This document shows positions 16,221 to 24,282 of a stretch of 33,112 bases of DNA, piece after piece (the stretch's first letter is position 1; the number at the start of each line of letters is the position of its first letter). The stretch comes from Candidatus Krumholzibacteriota bacterium. GTDB lineage: Bacteria; Krumholzibacteriota; Krumholzibacteriia; JACNKJ01. The stretch is taken from contig JAFGBK010000033.1 in assembly GCA_016933175.1 (NCBI GenBank), positions 1-33,112 on the forward strand. Direction: 5' to 3'. The position numbers and the translations under genes were made by a program. The notes under the pieces were generated by a model. The model was not told the origin of the DNA and did not search any database. It saw only the letters and a list, made by a program, of their open reading frames with translations.

Positions 16221-17767
16221 CCGCCGTCTCCCGCGTCCGGCTCCCGCGCGGGCACCGCGAACAAGCGGCGGCCGAAGGCGGCGTTGAGCCGCTCCCGCTC
16301 CTCGCGATCGAAGACGGGCAGGCGCCAGGCCAGCAGCCCGTAGACCGCCGCGCCCAGGCCGATGACTCCCAGCAGGGGCAGCACGCCGTGGATGCGGCCC
16401 AGGAAGGGCCACAGGACGAGCGCCATGGCGCCGGTGTACAGCGCCGTGCGCAGCGTGGCGCGCCAGGGGATGCGGATGGCGATGGCCCGCCGGACCATGA
16501 GGTAGGTGAAGATGTAGCCGAAGGCCATGGCGCTGCCCGTGGCGATGGCGGCGCCGAGGATCCCCAGCCGCGGGATGAGCACCAGGTCCATGATCACGTT
16601 GTAGATCACGAAGACGCGGCTATAGAGCGTGATCTCCGGCTTCTCGAGGACGACCAGCAGGAAGCTGCTCGTGTTGAAGAAGAAGAACCAGAACATCCCG
16701 AAGAAGAAGACCCTGAGGGCGGTGACCGAGGGCAGGTACTTGGGATCGAAGATCTCCGCGACGATGGGGCTGGCCAGCAGGAGCGTGCCGACGAGGGCGG
16801 GCACCAGGAAGACCGAGACGACCTTGTTGTAGAAGCGGAAGACCTTGATGAGCTGCTGCGGGTCCTGCCGCCGCGTGTACTCGGCCACGTAGACGGGCAC
16901 GATGACCACGAGCAGGTAGTGCGTCGGCATCATCGTGGCCAGCATGTTGACGATCTTGGTGGCGAAGCCGTAGAGGCCGGCCTGCTCCGTGCCGTGGAAG
17001 TGGGTGATGAACCAGATGTCGATGTCCGCGAAGAAGCCCACCAGCGTGATGGAGGTCGTGTAGCGCAGCAGCCCGAAGCGGATCATGCGCTTCCAGGGCA
17101 GGTCCTCGGTCAGGGTGTCCCGGATCCGGTGGCTCAGGCCGAGAATGCGCCCGGCGTTGGCCAGCAGCAGGAGCAGGTTGCTCAGGAGCAGGTAGAGCAG
17201 GACCGTCGCGACCGAGCCGTCGTAGGGCAGCGCGAAGAGGAAGAGCCCGAGCTTGAGGGCCTGGAAGGCCGCCACGACGAGGTTGCGGTACTTCTGCCGC
17301 CGGTGGGCCGTCAGCATCTCGTCGAAGACCTGGGCCTCGAACTTGAAGATCAGGAAGAGGCAGAAGTAGGGCAGCAGGCCCGCGAACTCGGGCGTGTTGA
17401 GCCACGCGGAGAGCTGGCCGCGGAAGGCCGCGCAGAAGCCGCAGATGATGAGGCCCGCCGCCAGGTGGATCAGGGCGCCGAGGATCTCCAGGCGGATGGC
17501 CCCCCGCCGGTTGCCCTTGGCCAGCATCTCGGGCAGGTAGCGCTGGACGATGGCCACGGCGCCCAGCGAGAGCAGCAAGGTGCCCATGGCGTAGGTGGAC
17601 AGCATCACCGAGTAGACGCCGTAGTTGGCCAGTGAGAGCTTGCGGACCAGGATCAGGTTGATGAAGAGGCTCAGGAAGTGGGTGGCGTAGGTGCCGATCG
17701 CGACGTAGAAGGAGTCGCTGAGCATGGAGCGGAGCCGCTTGTCGCCGCCGCCGGGAGCCTCCGCCAT
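16217..17767 (-). CDS. Polysaccharide flippase, MOP/Wzx-like
   Basis: A 516-residue integral membrane protein of the MOP exporter superfamily, likely moving lipid-linked oligosaccharides across the inner membrane for surface glycans. About 12-14 hydrophobic helices are visible. The N-terminus has DSFYVAIGTYATHFLSLFINLILVRKLSLANYGVYS, typical of Wzx/RfbX proteins (flexible first helix, then a Leu-x-x-x-x-Y-G segment). A second family block is FGLLRYTTSITLVGFF. ATG 17767 lies only 3 bases after the stop of the preceding gene, so it is the second gene of a three-gene operon (18508 to 15033). Substrate unknown. Confidence 0.88.
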   Translation of the reverse strand: MAEAPGGGDKRLRSMLSDSFYVAIGTYATHFLSLFINLILVRKLSLANYGVYSVMLSTYAMGTLLLSLGAVAIVQRYLPEMLAKGNRRGAIRLEILGALIHLAAGLIICGFCAAFRGQLSAWLNTPEFAGLLPYFCLFLIFKFEAQVFDEMLTAHRRQKYRNLVVAAFQALKLGLFLFALPYDGSVATVLLYLLLSNLLLLLANAGRILGLSHRIRDTLTEDLPWKRMIRFGLLRYTTSITLVGFFADIDIWFITHFHGTEQAGLYGFATKIVNMLATMMPTHYLLVVIVPVYVAEYTRRQDPQQLIKVFRFYNKVVSVFLVPALVGTLLLASPIVAEIFDPKYLPSVTALRVFFFGMFWFFFFNTSSFLLVVLEKPEITLYSRVFVIYNVIMDLVLIPRLGILGAAIATGSAMAFGYIFTYLMVRRAIAIRIPWRATLRTALYTGAMALVLWPFLGRIHGVLPLLGVIGLGAAVYGLLAWRLPVFDREERERLNAAFGRRLFAVPAREPDAGDGG

Positions 17768-17770
17768 GAC

Positions 17771-18508
17771 CTACCAGACCGCCACGACGCCGATGGTGAA
17801 GTCCCAGGCGGGATCCTCGTCGCCCACCGGCTCCCAGCGGCGCGCCTCCATGATCAGCTCCAGGTCCTCGGAGACGACGCGGTTGAGGCCGGCGGCCCAG
17901 TAGAGGTTGCGCGAGCCGTTCTCGACGCTCCGCCAGCCGTCGAGGCTCTCGCGGGCCCACTCGATCAGGAACTGCAGGTCCGGCCGCGCCTGGACGACCA
18001 TCCCGTTGGCCCAGACAAGGCGGCGCGCCACGACGCCGCCGCCGGCGCCGTCGTCATCGCGCACCCATTCCCAGATGGGCCGCGAGTAGACGCCCCAGCC
18101 CTCCTCGTCCACGTTGATCTCCAGGCCCGCCTGGCGGCTGGCCGCCGCGAGGCCGGGCCCCACGGCCGCGAGCTGGGCGAAGACGTCCAGCTTGAAGGGG
18201 CCGTCGCGCAAGGTGCGGAAGACGCCGGCGCCGAGGAAGTCCGCGCCGCCCGCGAGGCCGTCGTCGGCCATCAGGCCCACGGCCAGCCAGGCGTGGGTGC
18301 GCTCGTCCAGGCCCCATGCGGGCAGCAGGTCGGCGCGCCAGCCCTTGGCGGCGTCGAGATCGTTTCCCTGCCCCCAGCGGGTGGCGTAGAGCTCGAGGGC
18401 GGCGGCGCCGCGGGGGTAGGGCTCCCAGGTGTCCAGGGCGAGGGCGGGCGCGGCCAGCGCGAGGGCCGCTAGCAAACCGGCGGCCAGGCGGATGATGTGT
18501 CGCGGCAT
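17771..18508 (-). CDS. Exported protein of unknown function, possibly a small outer-membrane barrel
   Basis: A 245-residue protein with a clear signal peptide (MPRHIIRLAAGLLAALALAAPALAL; cleavage after ALA). The mature part alternates polar and hydrophobic residues in about ten strand-like stretches, many with aromatic girdles, for example FKLDVFAQLAAVGPG, QFLIEWARESLDGW, NLYWAAGLNRVV and WDFTIGVVAVW. It ends on an aromatic residue (Trp), as outer-membrane barrels often do. ATG 18508 has GGAAGGA 5-6 bases upstream. It is first in the operon with the flippase, which suggests an envelope role. No family recognised; the barrel call is inference. Confidence 0.7.
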   Translation of the reverse strand: MPRHIIRLAAGLLAALALAAPALALDTWEPYPRGAAALELYATRWGQGNDLDAAKGWRADLLPAWGLDERTHAWLAVGLMADDGLAGGADFLGAGVFRTLRDGPFKLDVFAQLAAVGPGLAAASRQAGLEINVDEEGWGVYSRPIWEWVRDDDGAGGGVVARRLVWANGMVVQARPDLQFLIEWARESLDGWRSVENGSRNLYWAAGLNRVVSEDLELIMEARRWEPVGDEDPAWDFTIGVVAVW

Positions 18509-18591
18509 GCGTGTCCTTCCCAGGGTCGGGCGCGGCGGCGCCATGGCACAGCGGCGCCGAGACCAGCAGAGGCGTCGTGGCGCGGCGGCTC

Positions 18592-19383
18592 CTAGAATAG
18601 CGACCGGGCGTGGCCGCCGTCCACGGCGATCATCTGCCCGGTGACGTAGGAGGCCCTCTCCCCGGCCAGGAAGGCCACCACCGCGGCGATCTCCCGGGGC
18701 GAGGCCAGGCGGCCCAGGGGGATGGCGCGGATCCATTCCTCCTCGATGTCGGCCACGGCGCGGCCCGTCGCCGCGGCGCGGGCCTCGGAAAGCTCCGCCA
18801 CGCGCTCGGTCCGCGTCCAGCCCGGCGCCACGCAGTTGACGGTGACCCCCGCCGCGCCCAGCTCGTTGGCCAGGCTGCGGGCGTAGCCCTGCACGGCGGC
18901 GCGCAGGGAGTTGCTGAGGACGAGCCCGTCGATGGGCTGCTTGACGGCCACGGAGGTCATGAAGATCACCCGCCCCCAGCGCGAGGCTTTCATCGCCGGC
19001 AGGGCCGCCTCGGCCAGGGCCACGGCGCCGTGCAGGAGCAGGTCGGCCGCGGCGCGCCAGGCGGCGGCGCCGTGCTCGTCGTGGGGGCCGGCCGGCGGGC
19101 CGCCGGCGTTGACCACCAGGATGTCCGCGTCGCCCACGCCCTCGCGGCAGGCGGCCGTCCAGGCCGCGATGGCGCCGGCGTCGGCCATGTCCAGCGCGTG
19201 CGCGAAGGCCCGCCGCCCCGTCTCCTCGCCGATGCGGGCGGCGGCCTGGGCCAGGGCCTCGGCGCCGCGGGCGCCCAGCGCCACGCGGGCGCCCTCGCGG
19301 GCCAGCTCCCGGGCCACGGCGAGGCCGATGCCCTTCGAGGCGCCGCTGATCCAGGCGACCTTGTTCTCGAGTCCGAGGTCCAC
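18592..19383 (-). CDS. Short-chain dehydrogenase/reductase with altered catalytic residues
   Basis: A 263-residue SDR. The Rossmann nucleotide site is complete (ISGASKGIGLAVAREL; NAGG), as are the C-terminal PGWTRTERV, GRLASPREIAAVVAFLAGE and YVTGQMIAVDGG of the FabG-like group. The active site is unusual: counting 13 and 17 residues from the catalytic Ser of MTSVAVKQP, the expected Tyr and Lys are Ser and Arg (VLSNSLRAAV). Other SDRs with an LSN-x-x-R pattern exist, so it may be a functional subgroup with unknown chemistry. Start is GTG 19383, with GGGAGGTT 5 bases upstream; no ATG has a comparable site. It is divergent from the Xre-type gene. Confidence 0.85.
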   Translation of the reverse strand: MDLGLENKVAWISGASKGIGLAVARELAREGARVALGARGAEALAQAAARIGEETGRRAFAHALDMADAGAIAAWTAACREGVGDADILVVNAGGPPAGPHDEHGAAAWRAAADLLLHGAVALAEAALPAMKASRWGRVIFMTSVAVKQPIDGLVLSNSLRAAVQGYARSLANELGAAGVTVNCVAPGWTRTERVAELSEARAAATGRAVADIEEEWIRAIPLGRLASPREIAAVVAFLAGERASYVTGQMIAVDGGHARSLF

Positions 19384-19482
19384 GGCAACCTCCCGGCTGT
19401 CACCGGAGTACTCGCGACGATCGCAACTGTCAAGAAGACAATGAGATAGCAAGAAAATGCAAACATCGAATGTTAATGAGGC

Positions 19483-19509
19483 TTGACAAGATGTAAAGCA
19501 CGCTATACA
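19483..19509 (+). promoter_or_regulatory. Promoter giving a nearly leaderless Xre mRNA
   Basis: Perfect TTGACA at 19483-19488 and TATACA at 19504-19509, with a 15-base spacer (shorter than the usual 17). Initiation about 7 bases further, at 19516, would leave at most 3 bases before the ATG at 19519. No Shine-Dalgarno sequence is present. Confidence 0.6.
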
Positions 19510-19518
19510 CTGCCGGAC

Positions 19519-19740
19519 ATGAGCATCAAGACCAACCTCAGACGCTACCGCCTCGCCGCCGACGGGATGACCCAGCAGGAGCTGGCCGAGCGCGTGGGCG
19601 TCACACGGCAGACGATCATCAGCATCGAGAAGGGCAAGTACAAGCCGTCGGTGGAGCTGGCCCTGCGGCTGGCCCGCGTCTTCGGCGCGCCGGTGGAGGA
19701 CCTCTTCGAGCTGGCGGAGACGGAGGAGAGCGGACGATGA
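19519..19740 (+). CDS. Xre-family HTH transcriptional regulator
   Basis: A 73-residue single-domain DNA-binding protein of the YozG/Cro-like group. Helix-turn-helix residues about 15-37 read TQQELAERVGVTRQTIISIE, with the family's KGKYKPSVELALRLARVFG after it and VEDLFELAE at the end. ATG 19519 is chosen since the family begins a few residues before the first helix; the sequence upstream is the promoter. Its stop overlaps the next start (ATGA), a standard pairing of small Xre regulators with a membrane protein of the same operon, often self-regulated. No ribosome binding site is visible, consistent with leaderless translation. Confidence 0.9.
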   Translation: MSIKTNLRRYRLAADGMTQQELAERVGVTRQTIISIEKGKYKPSVELALRLARVFGAPVEDLFELAETEESGR

Positions 19741-20465
19741 AGGGAATCCGGGAACTGCTCGGCGGGAAGGAGGGCGGCGAGCTGCGCCGCTCGCGCACGG
19801 GCGTCATCGCCTTCCTGCTGACGACGATCGGCGTGCTGCTGGGCGCCACGGTGGACATGGCCTTCCTGATCATCGCGGCGGCGGGCATCTTCGGCCCCAA
19901 CCTGCTGCGGGAGTTCGGCTGGCTGCGCGACCGCGACGAGTTCCAGACCGAGGCGGCCCGGCGGGCGGGCCACCACGCCTACCTGGTGGGAGGGCTGTTC
20001 ACGTTGATCCTGGTCATCGCCCGCGAGTGGGGCTCGGCGGACCTGGAGGACAACGACTACTCGGCGGCCATCGTCCTGCTGGCCTTCCTGGTGCCCTACA
20101 TGTTCAGCTACCTGACCAGCTTCTGGGGCGCGCGGAAGGCGGCCTGCCGCATCCTGCTGGCCTTCGGGCTGTTCTGGCTGCTGTTCAACATCCTGGGCAA
20201 CATCATGCACCCCCTGGCCATGCTGATGCAGTGCCTGGTGGCCCTGCCCTTCTTCCTCCTGGCCTGGATGAGCGGCCGGGTGCCCCGCGTGACGGGAATC
20301 CTGCTGGTGCTCCTGGCGCTCTTCTTCTTCGTGCAGTTCGACATGGTCGAGGCCTTCACGGGCGAGCGGCAGAGCGCCATGGCGGTGATCCTGCTGCTGT
20401 GGGTGCCGCTGGTCTACGCGGGCGTCTCGCTGCTGGGAGCGCGGCGTGAGCCGCGGGAGGCCTGA
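19737..20465 (+). CDS. Multi-pass membrane protein cotranslated with the Xre regulator
   Basis: A 242-residue inner-membrane protein. Hydrophobic helices occur at about residues 20-56 (two), 80-95, 108-125, 135-158, 160-175, 184-205 and 215-233. A soluble segment (RDRDEFQTEAARRAGHHAYL) lies between the first and second pairs, and is reminiscent of membrane proteins encoded with YozG-like regulators. I cannot name a function. It begins in a 4-bp ATGA overlap with the regulator, and the next gene starts inside its last codons (GTG at 20446), so all three are coupled. Confidence 0.8.
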   Translation: MKGIRELLGGKEGGELRRSRTGVIAFLLTTIGVLLGATVDMAFLIIAAAGIFGPNLLREFGWLRDRDEFQTEAARRAGHHAYLVGGLFTLILVIAREWGSADLEDNDYSAAIVLLAFLVPYMFSYLTSFWGARKAACRILLAFGLFWLLFNILGNIMHPLAMLMQCLVALPFFLLAWMSGRVPRVTGILLVLLALFFFVQFDMVEAFTGERQSAMAVILLLWVPLVYAGVSLLGARREPREA

Positions 20466-21000
20466 CGCCGCATCGGGCCGCGCGGCCGTGGCACGCGGCC
20501 ATGGCTTTCCCACCGGGCGGTGGATCCTCGCCGCCCTCGTCCTGGCGGCTCTCGCGGCCGCGGCGCCCCCCGCCGCGGCCGGCGAGGGCCGCTTCCATCT
20601 CGGCGCCACGGTGAGCGGCCACATCATGCTGCACGCCGGCTGGGAGCAGACCTTCGCCGCGGACACGTCCTGGCGGGCCGACCTGTTCTGGGCGCCCTCT
20701 TTCACCCCCAACGGCGGCTGGCAGGCCGCCGTCGTGCGCCGCTTCCCCCTGCACGACGAGGATCCCTGGCGCTTCGCCGACCGCGGCAACGAGTGGACCC
20801 TCGCGGCGGGCTTCCTGCAACTCTGGGCGCGGGAGACCGACGGCACCTGGCGGCACCTGTCGCTGCCCTGTCTGGCGCCGGGCTACCGCTGGGGGCTGGG
20901 CGACGCGGGCCGCGCGGGCATCGAGGCGCCGGTGTGCTGGTTCCACTGCAAGCGCCGCGTCGTGCCCATCGGCTTCATGCTGCGCTGGCAGGCGCCCTGA
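20446..21000 (+). CDS. Small exported protein of unknown function
   Basis: A 184-residue protein. A GTG start at 20446, overlapping the preceding gene by 20 bases, is supported by GGGAG 6 bases upstream; a later GTG at 20488 is possible. A signal sequence follows (GRWILAALVLAALAAAAPPAAAGEG). The mature part, about 140 residues, has short amphipathic strands and many aromatic residues (FHLGATVSGHIMLHAGWEQTF, WRADLFWAPSFTPNGGWQAA) and ends IGFMLRWQAP. This resembles a small beta-rich envelope protein, but no family is recognised. It is third in the Xre operon. Confidence 0.65.
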   Translation: MSRGRPDAASGRAAVARGHGFPTGRWILAALVLAALAAAAPPAAAGEGRFHLGATVSGHIMLHAGWEQTFAADTSWRADLFWAPSFTPNGGWQAAVVRRFPLHDEDPWRFADRGNEWTLAAGFLQLWARETDGTWRHLSLPCLAPGYRWGLGDAGRAGIEAPVCWFHCKRRVVPIGFMLRWQAP

Positions 21001-21028
21001 GAGTTCCCCCGGTAGACGGCAGTACGAA

Positions 21029-21053
21029 CTGCGGTCAGTCTACGGGCGGCGGG
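21029..21053. repeat. 25-bp direct repeat, left copy
   Basis: Matches 22832-22856 at 24 of 25 positions (mismatch at 21044). On the minus strand it reads as the terminal codons and stop of the GNAT gene (PPPVD-like, stop). It also overlaps a local dyad: GTAGAC 21012-21017 with GTCTAC 21038-21043, and GCAGT/ACTGC inside. Confidence 0.8.
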
Positions 21054-21094
21054 GGGCCACGCGCTGTATCAGCAGTGGGAATACGAGCGAGAAG

Positions 21095-22720
21095 TCACTT
21101 GACGAGCAGCATGGGCCGCGCCGTGGCGCCCGCGGGGGTCTCCAGGCGATAGAAGTAGACGCCCGACGGCATCGGCCGGCCGGTGCCGTCCCGGCCGTCC
21201 CAGCGCAGCTCGTGGTGGCCGGCGGGGAAGACGACGCCTGCGGCGAGCGCCCGCACCAGGCGCCCGCTCACGTCGTGGATGCCGAGGGTGACGGCGGCCG
21301 GCGCCTCCAGGCGGAAGGGGATCGTCGTGCCGGGATTGAAGGGATTCGGGTAGTTGGCTTCCAGGGCGACACCAGGCGGCGCGGGCGCGCCCACCGCCGT
21401 CAGCGTGCACTCCTCGCCATGGTTGCCCATGAGCACTCCGCAGTCGTTGTTCTCGGGCAAGCAGGGCGAGCAATCGGCGACGCCGAGGGTCTCGTAGCTC
21501 GGATCGCAGAGACGGGGATCGGCGGAGATGTTGCCGTTGACGCCCGTCTGGTCCTCGTTCGCGTACTCGCCGTACTCGTTGCCGTAGATGTCAGAGCAGA
21601 CGGGCCAGAGCCAGCTCTGCCCCGAGGGATCGGTCGCTATCCCGTAGCCGCCCTGGTTGAAGGCGACGAGGCAGTTCTCGACAACAACCCCGATGGTGCA
21701 GCAGCCGGCCCCGATGCCGTCGCCATGGTTGTTGCCGACGACGGTCAGGCTGCGGAGCGCCGGATCGGCGGAGTTCATCAACTGGATGATGGCGCCCCAG
21801 GCGCTGTTGTTCCCCCGGAAGTCGCAGTTCTCCACGAGGCCGCCCGAGGGATCGCCGATCTCGTCATAGTAGATCGCCGCACCCCAGCGCCAGGCATAGT
21901 TGGCGATGAAGGTGCAATCTTGAAGTATCAGCGTGCTGCCACGAACCGATACTCCTGCACCATCACGAGCGTCATTGCCAGAGAAGAGGCAGTTCGTCGC
22001 AACAATTGTTGAGCCGTGGGCACTTAGCCCACCTCCTGAAATGCCGGCATGATTGCCTATGAAGTGCACATTCTCCAGAGTGACCAGACCGTTGTTCGCC
22101 TCGATGCCGCCACCATAGCCATTGACGGAGTTGTTCGATAGTATGCAATTGCGAATTATTGTCGAATCCGCCCAGTATAGTCCGATTCCACCTCCAGCGC
22201 CCGGCATCGTGCACTCAGTTATTATGATATCACTCATCTCTGGCGATGCGTGCACGATGTCAATACCGCCAACGAATTGGGCGTATGCATCGGTTATCCG
22301 AATGTCCCGAATGGTCGGTTCAGCTTCCTCACATCGAATGCCGCCGCCGTTGGTTTCTCCGTCGCCAGCGTTGATAATCGAGAATCCCTGAAAGACTGCC
22401 AGCCTGGTCTCTCCCATGCTGAAACTCGCGGCGCGATCAAGATGCTCGCAATCCAAGACCGTTGCCATTGACCCATCCTGACCCATGAAGCAGATATCCT
22501 TGCCGTAGAAGTCGAGGCCTCGGTTCCCGGCACCGCGGAACGTCCCGGGCAGCGCGAGCACCGTGTCTCCAGGCGCGGCGGCATTGATAGCTGCCTGCAG
22601 ATTGGGAAAGAGCCCTTGTCCGTCAGGGCTCACGATGAAGGTGGTTGCCCAGGCTCCACAAAAAAACGCTGAGAGTGTCACGCCGATGCCACAGATGAAG
22701 AATATCCATAAGTATCGCAT
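21095..22720 (-). CDS. Secreted right-handed beta-helix protein with FlgD-like/T9SS-type C-terminal domain
   Basis: A 541-residue secreted protein. Residues 1-26 are a signal peptide (MRYLWIFFICGIGVTLSAFF). Residues 27-430 form a parallel beta-helix of the pectate-lyase/NosD kind, beginning FIVSPDGQGLFPNLQAAINAA. It has repeated coils such as CILSNNSVNGYGGGIEANN, CLFSGNDARDGAGVSVRG and CTFIANYAWRWGAAIYYD. Residues about 455-541 are a FlgD-Ig-like sorting domain: NYPNPFNPGTTIPF, IHDVSGRLVRAL, HHELRWDGRDGTGRPMPSGV and YFYRLETP. This form is common in FCB bacteria using type IX-like secretion. ATG 22720 has GGAAGG 8 bases upstream, and a good promoter lies at 22752-22780. The 5' two-thirds of the gene is much AT-richer than its neighbours, and the gene lies between 25-bp repeats, both signs of acquisition. 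Confidence 0.88.
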   Translation of the reverse strand: MRYLWIFFICGIGVTLSAFFCGAWATTFIVSPDGQGLFPNLQAAINAAAPGDTVLALPGTFRGAGNRGLDFYGKDICFMGQDGSMATVLDCEHLDRAASFSMGETRLAVFQGFSIINAGDGETNGGGIRCEEAEPTIRDIRITDAYAQFVGGIDIVHASPEMSDIIITECTMPGAGGGIGLYWADSTIIRNCILSNNSVNGYGGGIEANNGLVTLENVHFIGNHAGISGGGLSAHGSTIVATNCLFSGNDARDGAGVSVRGSTLILQDCTFIANYAWRWGAAIYYDEIGDPSGGLVENCDFRGNNSAWGAIIQLMNSADPALRSLTVVGNNHGDGIGAGCCTIGVVVENCLVAFNQGGYGIATDPSGQSWLWPVCSDIYGNEYGEYANEDQTGVNGNISADPRLCDPSYETLGVADCSPCLPENNDCGVLMGNHGEECTLTAVGAPAPPGVALEANYPNPFNPGTTIPFRLEAPAAVTLGIHDVSGRLVRALAAGVVFPAGHHELRWDGRDGTGRPMPSGVYFYRLETPAGATARPMLLVK

Positions 22721-22751
22721 GGGGCACGCCTTCCGCCAGAATCACGCTTCA

Positions 22752-22780
22752 AGTTTACACCAAGCTATTTTCCATGACAA
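22752..22780 (-). promoter_or_regulatory. Promoter of the beta-helix gene
   Basis: TTGTCA (22775-22780), a 17-base spacer and TAAACT (22752-22757) on the minus strand. Initiation would be near 22745, about 25 bases before the ATG. Supported by spacing and position only. Confidence 0.6.
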
Positions 22781-22831
22781 TGGCATGCAAGTGAACGCCA
22801 TCCCTATGGGCATTTGTACTCGGACCAAGGG

Positions 22832-22856
22832 CTGCGGTCAGTCTACCGGCGGCGGG
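22832..22856. repeat. 25-bp direct repeat, right copy (3' end of the GNAT gene)
   Basis: Matches 21029-21053 at 24 of 25 positions (offset 1,803). It spans the TGA stop (22838-22840, minus strand) and the last codons (PPPVD) of the GNAT gene, so it is the likely ancestral copy. Confidence 0.8.
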
Positions 22857-23359
22857 ACGAGCTGCGGGCCGACGATGGCGAAGCCCAGGCGGACGTAGCA
22901 GCGGATGGCGGCGAGGTTCTCCTGGAAGACCAGCAGGAAGCAGCGCTCCACGCCCTGCTCGTCGAGGGCCGCCAGCACGCGCGTCACCGCCGCGGCGGCC
23001 AGGCCCTTCCGGCGGTGCCCCGGCAGCGTGTAGACCTGGTTCAGGTAGCCGATGTCGCTCGACAGCGCCATGGCCACCATCTCCCCCTCGTGGAGGACCA
23101 CCTGCCCGCGCCCGCCGGGGTAGTCCCGGTGCGCGTCGGCGCTGAAGCGCATGGAGCGCTCGCAGAGCTTGCGGTCCCAGGGGCCGTGGACGTAGGCCGG
23201 GTCCGGCGAGGCGATCATCAGCGCCAGGCAGGCCTCCCAGTCCCCGCGCGCGTAGGGGCGCACCGCGTAGCCCGGCGGCACGGGCAGGGGCTCCACGGCG
23301 CCCAGGTCCTCGCGCTCCATGCGGAACATCTTCATGGCCACGGGGGTGCGGTCGCTCAT
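22838..23359 (-). CDS. GNAT-family N-acetyltransferase
   Basis: A 173-residue acetyl-CoA-dependent acyltransferase. The acetyl-CoA pyrophosphate loop is HRRKGLA (115-121), after the strand YLNQVYTLPG and before a long helix AAAVTRVLAAL. The C-terminal FLLVFQENLAAIRCYVRLGFAIVG holds the NxxAxxxYxxxGF signature. The acceptor substrate is unknown. Its start overlaps the stop of the membrane protein gene upstream (ATGA at 23356-23359), so it is the end of an operon that runs from about 25677 down. Its 3' end was duplicated at 21029-21053. Confidence 0.9.
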   Translation of the reverse strand: MSDRTPVAMKMFRMEREDLGAVEPLPVPPGYAVRPYARGDWEACLALMIASPDPAYVHGPWDRKLCERSMRFSADAHRDYPGGRGQVVLHEGEMVAMALSSDIGYLNQVYTLPGHRRKGLAAAAVTRVLAALDEQGVERCFLLVFQENLAAIRCYVRLGFAIVGPQLVPPPVD

Positions 23360-24282
23360 GACGCTTCCTCGAGGGGCCGGGGGTCGAAGGGGCGCCGGCC
23401 ACGCGCCTTCAGGAAGGACAGGTGCTGGCGCCTGCCGTTACGCGCCGCGTAGAGACTGATGGCCAGGCACAGCGCGGCGAAGAGCCCATCATCCCCCCAG
23501 TGGATCACCCACGCCGGGGCCGCCTCGCCGCCCGCCAGGTGGACCAGCAGGGCCCCGGCCTGGTCGGCGACGATGCTGGCCAGCACCGTCAGGCCCAGCA
23601 GCATCAGGCCGCGCATGAACATCCCCTTGACCAGGTACCAGGCCCAGGTGACGCAGAAGGCCACGCCGCTCCAGCGGGCGGCGTAGTCGGCGTCCACGCG
23701 GTCGCGCAGCGCGTCCAGGGCGCCGGGCGCGCCGTCGTGGGCCTCGATGGCCCCGGTGGCGGCGTAGGCGGCGCGCGCCAGGGCGTCGCCCCCCCGCTCG
23801 GCGCGCAGGGTGGCGCGCACCAGGAGGATCCAGAAGACCTGGGGCACCAGGGCCGCCAGCATGAGGCCCTGGCGCACGGCGGCCCGCGCCACGGGCAGGA
23901 CGGCGTTCCAGGCCGCCCCGGGCTCCGGCAACGCGCCGGCCAGGGCACCGCGCAGGGCCGCCGGGCCGGGCGCGGCCGCCAGGGCGGGCAGGAGCAGTCC
24001 CAGCATGACGGCCGTCAAGGCGACGAGAGCCAGGTGCAGGGCCGTGTCGCCCCTGCGCCCGCCGCGCGCGGCGGCGGCCGCCGCCAGGGCGCACTCGGCG
24101 CGGGCCGCGGGCGGGCCCGTGGACGCCGTGGCCGCGGCCTCGCGGGCGGCCTGTTCCATGGCGTAGGGGCCGCCTCTGTAATGGCGCGCCAGGAGCCAGA
24201 CGGGCCAGATCAGGTGGCCCAGCAGCATGAGCGCCAGGGACAGGATAGCACCGGGGCCGGCCAGATCGAGCAGCTCCCTCAC
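23356..24282 (-). CDS. Multi-pass membrane protein of unknown function
   Basis: A 308-residue membrane protein. Hydrophobic segments are at about 11-31, 83-103, 137-157, 205-240 and 264-281. Soluble Ala/Arg-rich loops lie at 40-80 and 160-203 (DALARAAYAATGAIEAHDGA), the latter probably cytoplasmic. Start is GTG 24282, in a GTGA overlap with the preceding gene. The two-protein membrane pair, each with long cytoplasmic Arg-rich loops, faintly recalls MotA/TolQ/ExbB proteins, but I see no conserved motif that proves it. It ends in an ATGA overlap with the GNAT gene. Confidence 0.75.
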   Translation of the reverse strand: MRELLDLAGPGAILSLALMLLGHLIWPVWLLARHYRGGPYAMEQAAREAAATASTGPPAARAECALAAAAAARGGRRGDTALHLALVALTAVMLGLLLPALAAAPGPAALRGALAGALPEPGAAWNAVLPVARAAVRQGLMLAALVPQVFWILLVRATLRAERGGDALARAAYAATGAIEAHDGAPGALDALRDRVDADYAARWSGVAFCVTWAWYLVKGMFMRGLMLLGLTVLASIVADQAGALLVHLAGGEAAPAWVIHWGDDGLFAALCLAISLYAARNGRRQHLSFLKARGRRPFDPRPLEEAS

